Shown here: in pieces, positions 19,528 to 27,106 of the stretch
How positions within the stretch are numbered: the stretch's first letter is position 1
Layout of the letters: the number at the start of each line of letters is the position of its first letter
Source: an uncultured Bacteroidales bacterium
GTDB lineage: Bacteria; Bacteroidota; Bacteroidia; Bacteroidales; P3
Assembly (NCBI GenBank): GCA_944320465.1
Contig: CALUHO010000003.1
Coordinates: forward strand, 62,001-126,000
Length of the DNA stretch: 64,000 nucleotides
Reading direction: 5' to 3'
Translations under genes and position numbers: made by a program
The notes under the pieces: generated by a model
What the model was told of the DNA's origin: nothing
Seen by the model: only the letters and a program-made list of their open reading frames with translations
The model's database searches: none

Positions 19528-19599
19528 AGCACAAGCTGGACTGTACCGTGTTGCACGAGGCACGGTGAACAAACCAATAAAAACAAAATCAACAAAATC

Positions 19600-21984
19600 A
19601 TGAAGAACGGAAGCAAACTCTTATTGATGGCAGGCTTTGCTTTGGCAGTGCTGCCTTCGCAAGGGCAATTGGAAATTACCGAAGATCTGGGTACGTACGA
19701 TGTCACCAACGAAGGTCTGGTGGTGGGAGCTCCTACGGCTTGGAATTCCCCGTACTATTTGTGGAATCCCGAAACGGGAGAATTGACTGAAATCGGCGGT
19801 GTGTCTGCCGGGGAAGGCATCGGCGGGGTGGCCCGTTTTACCGATGACGGGAAAAAAGTGGCAGCCGTCATGCTTGATTCCATTGCCTTGCCTTTGGTCT
19901 GGGATACGGCGACGTTCGATGCCGGGATTCTGATTACGGACATGTTGTTCCCTTATACATCGTATATGGGGGTTGCGGTCGGCAAGATTCCCGGAGTGGA
20001 TACCGTGGTGCTGAAGCAAAGTTCCGATGGCTCGGTTTGGCGCAGCTATGAAGAGAGGTTTCTCCAATACGGCCATCTGAGCGGCAACAAGGGGGGGCTG
20101 GAATGCGTGGCCGTCATCGACGACGGGGATTTGTGCATCGTGGGCGGCGAGAACGGAGCCTTGTATTACGGGAATCTTGGGGGCGGTTCTTGGAATCCCA
20201 TTCCGGGGATTCCCGATTCCAGCACGGATCCGCATTACCGTGCTGTGGATTTTATCCAGGCCGAACCTTATGTGGGGCTGATTGGCGGCGAGAAATCCGA
20301 CGGGACTCCTTTCCTCTGGCAATCGCCTGACGGTGCCAGCAGCTTCGATACGGCTATCTCCGGTCTGGCCGGGGTGCCTTTGGAAATCTGCCATACCGAC
20401 AGCGCATTCTTTCTTGTGACGGCCAACGGGGCTATCCAGAAATCGACCGACCAAGGTCTTACATGGCGGGAAGTCTTCCGTACCGAGGACAGTTCCGCTT
20501 TGAACGGGGTCGCTTTCCGGGATGTGGATGCGGGTCTGGCCGTAGGCGCGGGCGCGGTTTACTTTACTTCCGATGGCGGCAGCACATGGAGCAAGAAGAC
20601 CGTGGCGGAAGGCGGTCTCTGGAGCAAGCAGGGGAAAACGACCGAGGATGTCGTATGGAACGATGTGCTTTGGATAGAAGATGTTGCCGTGGTGGCTGGT
20701 TCGGAAGGGAATCTCTGGAAGTCGGTCGATGAGCGTTTCGACTTTTGGACTCCGATGGAGAATCCCATGCAGGAAAGCGGCAACGATATCCTTGCCATCG
20801 GCTTGGCCTCGAACGGGGTCTTGAGCATTGCTGGCGAGGGCGGCTGTTTCTATGGACGGGCGTTTTCGGAAGAAGCCACGAAAGTCTGCAAGGCTGTGGC
20901 TGCTGTGTACGATATCGAATCGGATACGTGGACGGCGCTTCCCACTTTCGGGCGTTACACGGATATTTCGGCCAGCAACGCTTACCATGTCTCTGGAGAC
21001 GGTTCCACGGTGGTGGGCAGTGTCTACGCCTATGAAAGCAACGATGGCATGTCGACCACCAATTCCCACGCTGCCGCTTGGGTCGAAGGGAAATTGATAG
21101 ACTTGGGCACTCGTTTTCCCGGTGAATACACTCGGGCCAGCGCAGCCAGCTACGATGGCAGCGTGATCGTAGGGCATCAGGACAAGCTCGGGCCGTGGAT
21201 GGCGGCTATCTGGACCCGGAACGAGGACGGGACCTACGACAGTGCGCAGATTCTTTTTGGTGAAGGCGTGACGGAAGATGATGTGGATTGGGACAATCTG
21301 GGCGATATGAGCAAGGTGGTGGGAGAGGCACATGCGGTTTCTCCCGACGGGAAATGGGTCGGAGGTTACGGAAAAGGCAATGTAGCCTTCGATGCTCCTT
21401 GGTTGTACAACCGCGAGACGGGAGAATACACGCTCTTGGCGGAAGGCGATTACGCGACAGGCTGCGTTTCGGCCATGAACAACGATGCCACCGTGGTGGT
21501 AGGCTGGAACGGCAACGGGGAAAGCGGCTGGATTTGGACTCAGCAAGACGGGCAGATGGAACTCAATGCTTTTGTCACCGAAAAATTAGGTGTAGAGATA
21601 GCGGACGATATGGCCTTGGCTTCCGTTTACAGCATGTCCGAGAACGGACGTTATATCTGCGGCTACGGGATCCGGAGCGACCAGAGCAAGTTCGGTTACC
21701 GTATCGACCTCAAGGACTGGCTGGATGCCGCCAACGAGGAAAGCGGGCGCATCGAGGCCGCCGTTTATCCCAACCCGGTCTCGACCGAGCTGCATGTGGA
21801 CTTGCTTGACGAAAGCCCGGCCATGATGCGGCTGTACGACCTATCGGGCCGTTTGGTGATGGAAAGGCAGACCCGTTCGGCCAGCAACGTCTTGAACGTG
21901 GAAGGCTTGGAGAGCGGCATGTACCTCCTGCAAGTGACCTTGGGCGGCAAGAGCCGCGCTTTCAAGGTGTCGGTAGTGCGGTAA
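19600..21984 (+). CDS. T9SS-secreted protein with propeller-like repeats
   Basis: About 794 residues. The start at 19600 (MKNGSKLLLMAGFALAVLPSQGQ) is chosen because it begins a signal peptide; the open frame extends upstream without one. The body has BNR/YCF48-like segments (TSDGGSTWSKK near 325) and HAF-like repeats (STVVGSVYAY, SPDGKWVGGYGKG, DATVVVGWNGNGESG) typical of beta-propellers. The C-terminus from about residue 720 is a type IX sorting domain (VYPNPVSTELHVDL, LYDLSGRLVMERQ, SGMYLLQVTLGG, KVSVV). It is therefore expected to cross the outer membrane through the T9SS and be anchored or released by PorU (31107). A strong terminator follows, separating it from the regulator at 22109. 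Confidence 0.88.
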   Translation: MKNGSKLLLMAGFALAVLPSQGQLEITEDLGTYDVTNEGLVVGAPTAWNSPYYLWNPETGELTEIGGVSAGEGIGGVARFTDDGKKVAAVMLDSIALPLVWDTATFDAGILITDMLFPYTSYMGVAVGKIPGVDTVVLKQSSDGSVWRSYEERFLQYGHLSGNKGGLECVAVIDDGDLCIVGGENGALYYGNLGGGSWNPIPGIPDSSTDPHYRAVDFIQAEPYVGLIGGEKSDGTPFLWQSPDGASSFDTAISGLAGVPLEICHTDSAFFLVTANGAIQKSTDQGLTWREVFRTEDSSALNGVAFRDVDAGLAVGAGAVYFTSDGGSTWSKKTVAEGGLWSKQGKTTEDVVWNDVLWIEDVAVVAGSEGNLWKSVDERFDFWTPMENPMQESGNDILAIGLASNGVLSIAGEGGCFYGRAFSEEATKVCKAVAAVYDIESDTWTALPTFGRYTDISASNAYHVSGDGSTVVGSVYAYESNDGMSTTNSHAAAWVEGKLIDLGTRFPGEYTRASAASYDGSVIVGHQDKLGPWMAAIWTRNEDGTYDSAQILFGEGVTEDDVDWDNLGDMSKVVGEAHAVSPDGKWVGGYGKGNVAFDAPWLYNRETGEYTLLAEGDYATGCVSAMNNDATVVVGWNGNGESGWIWTQQDGQMELNAFVTEKLGVEIADDMALASVYSMSENGRYICGYGIRSDQSKFGYRIDLKDWLDAANEESGRIEAAVYPNPVSTELHVDLLDESPAMMRLYDLSGRLVMERQTRSASNVLNVEGLESGMYLLQVTLGGKSRAFKVSVVR

Positions 21985-22012
21985 TTTGCTAAAGTTTTTG
22001 TTTTTTCCGGAA

Positions 22013-22060
22013 GGCGTACCGGGACGGGCATTCTGCCTGCCCCGGTACGCCGTTTTTTTT
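22013..22060 (+). terminator. Strong intrinsic terminator
   Basis: GGCGTACCGGG pairs with CCCCGGTACGCC around a G/C-rich inner stem and is followed by eight T residues. It ends the T9SS cargo transcript. Confidence 0.9.
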
Positions 22061-22108
22061 GTATGGATTTTGTGCCTATTTTTGCCCGGATAATCCAAGT
22101 CCGGAGCC

Positions 22109-23965
22109 ATGACATGCCAAGGAAAACTTTATAGGATCCTTCTGTGCTTGCTGCCGGGGGTGTGGCTGGTTTTCCCCGGTTCCACGCTTCGGGCGGCCGA
22201 AGAGGAATTTTTCCAGATAGATACTTTTTTTGAGAGGGCCAATCGTTTGTCTGTGCCTGATGTGATCGGCCTTGCCGACCGTTTCCCGGTCGGTTCGGAC
22301 ACGGCAATCGCCTTGTATTCCATCGCGACGGGCCGCTATCGCCAGGACTTGGACGAAGTTTCCAAGCAGTACTGTGTCTTGGGCTGGATGAAGATGGGGG
22401 ATGCCTATTACCGGCAAGGGGACTACACCCAAGCCTTTTCCAATTACGGGCAGGCTTTGCGGGTTTGCGAAACCTTGATCGACAAGGAGCATCTGCCCGA
22501 CATTTATCTTAAGATCGGCAGCGTTTATTGTACTTTCCTCGATTACGAGACCGGCATCTATTATTATGAGAAGGCATACGAATGGAGCAAGCAGTATCCT
22601 GGGCCGGGGCGGGATTACAGCATCCTGATCAATCTGGCGGGAGCTTGCAGCCTTTCCGGGAAACGGGATGATTTTGCCAGGTATTACAGTCTTTCCCGCC
22701 AGCTTCTGCAGCCTGGGGATACCTTGCAGGCTTATATGGATTTGCTTTGCTACGGGCTGGATTTCGTGAACCAGGAGAAATACGCGGAGGCCGTGCAGGT
22801 GTTCCACCGTCTGATCCCGCTTTCCAGAAAACTGGATTCGCGCTATGAGGCTTCTTCCTACGAGGAGCTTTACAAGGCTTGGTTCCAGCTGGGGAACATG
22901 GATTCGAGCCTGTACTATATCAGGAAATGCTTGGCGCTTTCGATGCCGAATGATTGGGATTACATGTCTATCGCGGCCTTGCAGGCCTGTTCGGATGCCT
23001 ATGGGATCTTGGGGGACGAAGAGAAATCCTTGGCGGTCAAGGCAAAGTACTTGGCTCTTTCAGACTCGGTTTTCAACATGAAGGAATTCAACAGGATAAA
23101 ACATGCCCAGTCGATTGCCGAGATGCGTGAGATGAATGCGGTGATAGCCGCTTTGCAAGGAGAATCGGCAAAGAAGCAGCGCATGATCCGGATGCAGTGG
23201 GGGGCGATAGGCGGCATTGCGGCCGGTTTCCTGGTGCTTGCTTTGCTGTTCGGGGTGGTGTTTTCCCAGAAAAGGCGCTTGGAGGCTGCCTATCGGAGCT
23301 TGTACGGCATGAACCGCGAGTCCATGGATTCGGAGAAGAAGGCAAAAACGGCTGGAAATCAGGAGATGGAGGATGAATGGGATTCTTTCCTTTCCGAGGG
23401 GGAAGGGAGAGGCGGGAACCTGGAAGCCGTCTTGGACGGGTCGGGAGCGGACAGGCTTCGTCCGAAAGAGGAAAAGGGAATCGGTGGCACGGAGTCCGGA
23501 AAGACCTTGCGGCCGGCCAAGGCAGAGGCGGCCGGAACGTTTTCTGAAGGGAAAGGAACTTTTGGCGAGGACGATGCCGACAAGGCAAAGCCGGGCTTGT
23601 CTCCAGTCCAGAAGAAGACGCTGCTGGAAGCTATCAAGGCGGTCATGGAAAGGGAAGAAGTTTATTGCGACACGGATTTCAACTTGGGCAAACTGGCTTC
23701 ACTGGTCAATTCCAACAGCAAATATGTTTCCCAGGTCATCAACGAGCATTACCGGAAGAATTTCAACGCGTACCTGAACGTGTACCGGATCCGCACGGCC
23801 CGCGCCCGTTTGGCCGACAGGAAGAATTACGGGAACTATACTATCAAGGCTATCGCGGAAAGTGTCGGTTACAAGTCCAATACTACGTTTGTCAATGCTT
23901 TCAAGGAACTGACGGGCATGCCGCCTTCGGTTTTCCTCAAGATGGCCAAGGAGGAAGGCTCTTGA
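22109..23965 (+). CDS. Membrane TPR sensor with AraC-type HTH
   Basis: One-component regulator of 618 residues. It starts with a signal peptide (MTCQGKLYRILLCLLPGVWLV), then TPR units at about 80-340 (GDAYYRQGDYTQAFSNYGQA), a transmembrane helix at about 363-388, a low-complexity charged linker, and a C-terminal AraC/XylS DNA-binding domain at about 527-615 (YVSQVINEHYRKNFNAYLN, TIKAIAESVGYKSNTTFVNAF). The sensor would be periplasmic and the HTH cytoplasmic. A possible -7 box TATTTTTG is at 22077-22084, giving a very short leader. Its position just after a T9SS cargo gene makes that gene a candidate target, by inference only. It converges with rlmH, 28 bases apart. Confidence 0.87.
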   Translation: MTCQGKLYRILLCLLPGVWLVFPGSTLRAAEEEFFQIDTFFERANRLSVPDVIGLADRFPVGSDTAIALYSIATGRYRQDLDEVSKQYCVLGWMKMGDAYYRQGDYTQAFSNYGQALRVCETLIDKEHLPDIYLKIGSVYCTFLDYETGIYYYEKAYEWSKQYPGPGRDYSILINLAGACSLSGKRDDFARYYSLSRQLLQPGDTLQAYMDLLCYGLDFVNQEKYAEAVQVFHRLIPLSRKLDSRYEASSYEELYKAWFQLGNMDSSLYYIRKCLALSMPNDWDYMSIAALQACSDAYGILGDEEKSLAVKAKYLALSDSVFNMKEFNRIKHAQSIAEMREMNAVIAALQGESAKKQRMIRMQWGAIGGIAAGFLVLALLFGVVFSQKRRLEAAYRSLYGMNRESMDSEKKAKTAGNQEMEDEWDSFLSEGEGRGGNLEAVLDGSGADRLRPKEEKGIGGTESGKTLRPAKAEAAGTFSEGKGTFGEDDADKAKPGLSPVQKKTLLEAIKAVMEREEVYCDTDFNLGKLASLVNSNSKYVSQVINEHYRKNFNAYLNVYRIRTARARLADRKNYGNYTIKAIAESVGYKSNTTFVNAFKELTGMPPSVFLKMAKEEGS

Positions 23966-23993
23966 TGCCGCAGATTGCCGTCGGGCTGCCGCC

Positions 23994-24467
23994 TTATTCG
24001 TTGTGGTACGGCTCGTGGTTTATGATGGAAAAAGCCCGGTAGAGCTGCTCGGTGAACAGGAGGCGGATCATCTGGTGGGAGAAGGTCATCTTGGAAAGGG
24101 AAATCTTGTCCGATGCCAAGGCGTAGGCTTCAGGCGCGAAGCCGTAAGGCCCGCCGACGACGAAAGTCAGATTGCGGATTCCGGCGTTCATCTTGCCTTG
24201 CAGGTATTCGGCAAATTGAACCGAGGAAAACTCTTTGCCATGCTCATCTAAAAGCACCACGCAGTCCGATTTTTCGAACCATTTGCGCATCAGTTCGAGC
24301 TCCTTTTGCTTTTGTTGCGCTACCGGCAGGTTCTTGGTATTCTTCAAGGCCGGAATCACTTCGCTTTGATAGGGTAGATAGCGGCGGATCCGTTGCTCAA
24401 AGATTGCGATTCCTTCCTTTAGATGGTTTTCTTCCGTTTTCCCGTTCTGCAAGAATGTGATTTGCAT
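23994..24467 (-). CDS. rlmH: 23S rRNA (pseudouridine(1915)-N(3))-methyltransferase
   Basis: RlmH methylates pseudouridine 1915 in helix 69 of 23S rRNA on assembled 70S ribosomes, using S-adenosylmethionine. The 157 residues match the family length and show the SPOUT features: the LDEHGKEFSS segment, the SAM-binding knot FVVGGPYGFAPEAY at about 102-115, and the conserved C-terminus SKMTFSHQMIRLLFTEQLYR then HEPYHN. It lies 30 bases downstream of the Rpn-type nuclease on the same strand and may be co-transcribed with it. Confidence 0.96.
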   Translation of the reverse strand: MQITFLQNGKTEENHLKEGIAIFEQRIRRYLPYQSEVIPALKNTKNLPVAQQKQKELELMRKWFEKSDCVVLLDEHGKEFSSVQFAEYLQGKMNAGIRNLTFVVGGPYGFAPEAYALASDKISLSKMTFSHQMIRLLFTEQLYRAFSIINHEPYHNE

Positions 24468-24497
24468 GGCATAGAGTCTTGTGTAAAGCGGCTTTGC

Positions 24498-25469
24498 TTA
24501 TAGTGCGTTTATTTCTTTGGGACTGAGTCCTGTAGCCTTGGCAATAATGTCTAAGGAGATGCCCAGTCGTTTGAGATTGCGGGCGTTCAGGATTTTCTCT
24601 TCTTGTTTTCCCTTGGCCATTCCTTCTTCAATTCCTTTTCTCTTTCCTTCAGCCAAACCTTCAGCCAAACCTTCGGCTCTTCCTTCGGCTCTTCCTTCAG
24701 CCATTCCTGCCAGCCGTCCCTCAAAGCGTCCCTCCTCGTAGCCGCTGGTCACCGTGTCATGCAACCGGGCCATATCGTACAGGTGATACTCGTAAGCTTT
24801 CCGTTCGGCCTCGCTCATTTGGTCGATTCGCAACAGCTCGCGCACCTTGTCCAATCCTGGCGCGGAGGCGTTCTCGGGCAGCGTCCCCGTCTTGAAATAA
24901 TAAATCCATTCCTCGATGGGGCTTTTGGCCACCTTGTCGAAGTCGTTGACTTTAAGGATATAGTATTCAGGGAAGAGCTGGCTGACCGTATCCACCTTGA
25001 ACTTTTCCTTCTGGAAGGGATTCAATTCCAAAATATCTCCGTTGTGGATGCCGCGGAACTCGGTCTTGCCGTGATAAACGTAGTCGGTACCCTTTCCCAA
25101 GGCGAAATAGACGATGTTGACGCTATAGATCTTGCTGACATGCTCGTAGTTCTGTCCTTTGTTGATGTAATCGCACAGCACCTTGGAAGTGCCGAAGATC
25201 ATGCGCTGGAAGTAGGCGGTCTCGGTGTTGTTCTGGACCTCGATGATGACCTTGGCCTTGTTATCCATCAAGGCGAGCAAATCCACGCGGTTGGCTTTGT
25301 CGTCCTTGTGTTCGCGGTTGCTCTCGCTTTCCAACAGCCCTTGGATTTTCACCTTTTTATTGAAAAGCGAAGAGAGGAAGCCTTCTAAGACATCGAAATT
25401 GGCCTTGTTGCGCAGCAGGCGTTTCATCGCCCAGTCGAAGCGGATGTAGTTTTCGGTTTTCTTTTCCAT
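24498..25469 (-). CDS. Rpn/PD-(D/E)XK nuclease family protein (transposase-like)
   Basis: About 323 residues of the PDDEXK_2 / Rpn family, which is related to nucleases that promote recombination and is common and mobile in Bacteroidales. Seen are the N-terminal YIRFDWAMKRLLRNKANFDV, the nuclease-like core RVDLLALMDNKAKVIIEVQN (D..ExQ pattern) at about 65-85, and a C-terminal segment of glycine/alanine tetrapeptides (AEGR, AEGL, AEGK) encoded by 12-bp tandem repeats. The start MEKKTENY at 25469 is preferred; an ATG at 25496 would add nine residues. No ends or target duplications were found around it. A degraded relative lies at 55085. No link to the family-A repeats is shown. Confidence 0.88.
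   Translation of the reverse strand: MEKKTENYIRFDWAMKRLLRNKANFDVLEGFLSSLFNKKVKIQGLLESESNREHKDDKANRVDLLALMDNKAKVIIEVQNNTETAYFQRMIFGTSKVLCDYINKGQNYEHVSKIYSVNIVYFALGKGTDYVYHGKTEFRGIHNGDILELNPFQKEKFKVDTVSQLFPEYYILKVNDFDKVAKSPIEEWIYYFKTGTLPENASAPGLDKVRELLRIDQMSEAERKAYEYHLYDMARLHDTVTSGYEEGRFEGRLAGMAEGRAEGRAEGLAEGLAEGKRKGIEEGMAKGKQEEKILNARNLKRLGISLDIIAKATGLSPKEINAL
24646..24705 (-). repeat. 12-bp coding tandem repeat in the Rpn-type gene
   Basis: Five consecutive 12-bp units: CCTTCAGCCAAA twice, CCTTCGGCTCTT twice, CCTTCAGCCATT once. They encode AEG-x tetrapeptides. Unit number could change by slippage without breaking the frame. Confidence 0.9.
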
Positions 25470-25730
25470 GGCGGGACGTTTTTTTGATGGGAACATTAGA
25501 TGCCGTCTTGGTCAATGGCCTGGGTTTGCGGCAATTTGTATCCCTTGGATACCTGTTGTTCCGGCAAAAGTAAGCACAAAATCCATAATCCGCTAATTCT
25601 TAACTTTTTTTAACTAAAATTAATCTTAGAAGCTGTTTAAAATTTCTTGCAATCCTGAAAAGGTTGAATTTTCAGGGAGCGGGTACAGGATTTTGTTTGC
25701 CCATCGGGGGCTATTCCGGGTCTTGGTTGA

Positions 25731-25803
25731 GCGATGCTCGAAGATAGCTTGGTCTCGGAGAGATCAAAGCAAGCTTTGATTCCTCGCTCGACTTTCGCTA
25801 TCG
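25731..25803 (-). repeat. Family-C element inside B1
   Basis: CGAAGATAGCTTGGTCTCGG, then a spacer with perfect arms ATCAAAGC (25763-25770) and GCTTTGAT (25773-25780), then CGCTCGACTTTCGCTATC. The conserved loop GCAAGCT is present. Copies B2 and B3 lack this segment at the same place. Confidence 0.75.
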
Positions 25804-25902
25804 TTTGCGTTTTTCACGTCAGATAGCTTGGCTATCCTCTTTTGAAAAACGCGGTGCCATCCCGCGGAATCCCCTCCCGATGGCCTGAACAGATAAATTT
25901 AA

Positions 25903-26095
25903 CCCAAATCGGTCATTAGACTTTGGGGAGATTGCCCGCTTGTGTCATGCAGCATGCTTCTGGCCTAGCCGAAGGCGTAGCGGGCTACGTCGAGGCGTAG
26001 CGAGAAACAGGATGCGGACAGAGGCGGGCAAGATGCCCGAAAGCCTCATTTTCCTAACCGAAAACAGCCCCGGCGTGTCTAATGACCGATTTGGG
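25903..26095 (+). mobile_element. Family-A palindromic repeat, complete copy A2
   Basis: 193 bp with perfect 19-bp terminal inverted repeats and TTTAA duplications at 25898-25902 and 26096-26100. It sits within the right end of family-B copy B1. The subtype is AAACAGCCCCGG. One substitution (CTTCTGGCC for CTTCTCGCC) sets it apart. Confidence 0.93.
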
Positions 26096-26186
26096 TTTAA
26101 ACAGCTTCTTAAGTTCTAAGGGCTTGCACCCTATGGACGGAAGCAGTTGGCAAGTCGAAACGGTAGGACAAGTGGTATCCGGCGGC

Positions 26187-26233
26187 TTGATGACCGATTA
26201 GGTTTTTCCCAAAAGTCTAATGACCGATTTGGG
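26187..26233. mobile_element. Two family-A end remnants
   Basis: TTGATGACCGATTAGG (26187-26202) and CCCAAAAGTCTAATGACC then GATTTGGG (26208-26233) are two right-end fragments in tandem, the second followed by TTTAA. They suggest repeated insertion and loss at this site. Confidence 0.7.
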
Positions 26234-26436
26234 TTTAAGGGGCATTGGCAGTTATTCCCTCTTTTGCCAAGGATGTCCGGAGAAACACTTGCGCTACGAC
26301 CGCCGATTTCGATTTGTGCATAAAATTCTTTCTGGCCGTGTTCGGGCGGAGGAGATAAACACTATTTTTGTTCTTATCGTGCAGGGTGGACAACCGCTTC
26401 CGTTTGTTTTGTGGAACTTTTCCAAAATAGAAAGAT

Positions 26437-27024
26437 ATGGAACTTCATTTCGATTTGCAGCAGATTCTGACGGCTTTCATGGTGCTGTTCGCCGTTATTG
26501 ATATCACGGGTTCCATCCCGGTTGTGGTAGGCTTGAATAGCCAAGGGAAGAAAGTGCAGGCAGGCAAGGCGGCCTTTATCTCGTTGGCAATCTTGGTTGT
26601 CTTTCTGTTTGCCGGGGAGGCTTTGTTGCGACTGTTCAATACCGATATCCCTTCTTTTGCGATAGCCGGGAGCCTTGTCTTGTTTGCTTTGGCGGTGGAG
26701 ATGACGTTCAATGTGGAACTGTTCCGGAACGATGGCATGGAAGGACGGCAGGCGACCCTGATTCCGGTCGTGTTCCCCTTGGTGGCAGGGCCGGGGACCT
26801 TAACCACCGCTTTGTCCTTGCGGGCGGATTGCCATGTGGAGAACATCATCGTGGCCATTGTACTCAATATGGCTTTGGTGTATTTCGTCCTGGCCAAGAT
26901 CCATTGGGTCGCCAAGCTGATAGGTCCAAACGGCATTTATGTCTCCCGGCGTTTCTTCGGGGTTATCTTGCTAGCCATGTCGGTAAGGCTTTTCGTATCC
27001 AATCTGCAGGCCATCCTTGCTTGA
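26437..27024 (+). CDS. MarC family integral membrane protein
   Basis: A 195-residue inner-membrane protein of the MarC/UPF0056 family, which has no settled function. Six hydrophobic helices fit the family. Conserved segments are FAVIDITGSIPVVVGL near 20-35, PLVAGPGTLTTALSL near 115-130, and the final helix FGVILLAMSVRLFVSNLQ. A possible -7 box TATTTTTG lies at 26363-26370. It is preceded by the repeat-rich stretch and converges with the M14 peptidase gene. Confidence 0.9.
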   Translation: MELHFDLQQILTAFMVLFAVIDITGSIPVVVGLNSQGKKVQAGKAAFISLAILVVFLFAGEALLRLFNTDIPSFAIAGSLVLFALAVEMTFNVELFRNDGMEGRQATLIPVVFPLVAGPGTLTTALSLRADCHVENIIVAIVLNMALVYFVLAKIHWVAKLIGPNGIYVSRRFFGVILLAMSVRLFVSNLQAILA

Positions 27025-27106
27025 TCCTTGGCGGAGTGATGCGCTATAGCGGGTTTTCATACAAAGCAGAGCGATTGTATTTTTCGCCTTGAGCAGAAAA
27101 ACGCGA

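Larger units (their letters stand above)
25629..26108 (+). mobile_element. Family-B repeat B1, interrupted by C and A elements
   Basis: Left end GAAGCTGTTTAAAATTTC at 25629, right end TTTAAACAGCTTC ending at 26108, with a TTA duplication on both sides (25626-25628, 26109-26111, allowing for the end definition). Compared with the 204-bp copies at 50300 and 60267 it carries a family-C segment (about 25731-25803) and a complete family-A element (25903-26095). Removing the latter plus one TTTAA restores the B end seen at 50490-50503. The rest of the 25497-26436 gap holds only A fragments. Confidence 0.85.

Noticed and set aside
24498..25469. Rpn-type nuclease as the transposase that moves family A
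   Set aside because: It carries no family-A ends, its nearest A copy sits inside a separate B element, and nothing in the sequence links the two.
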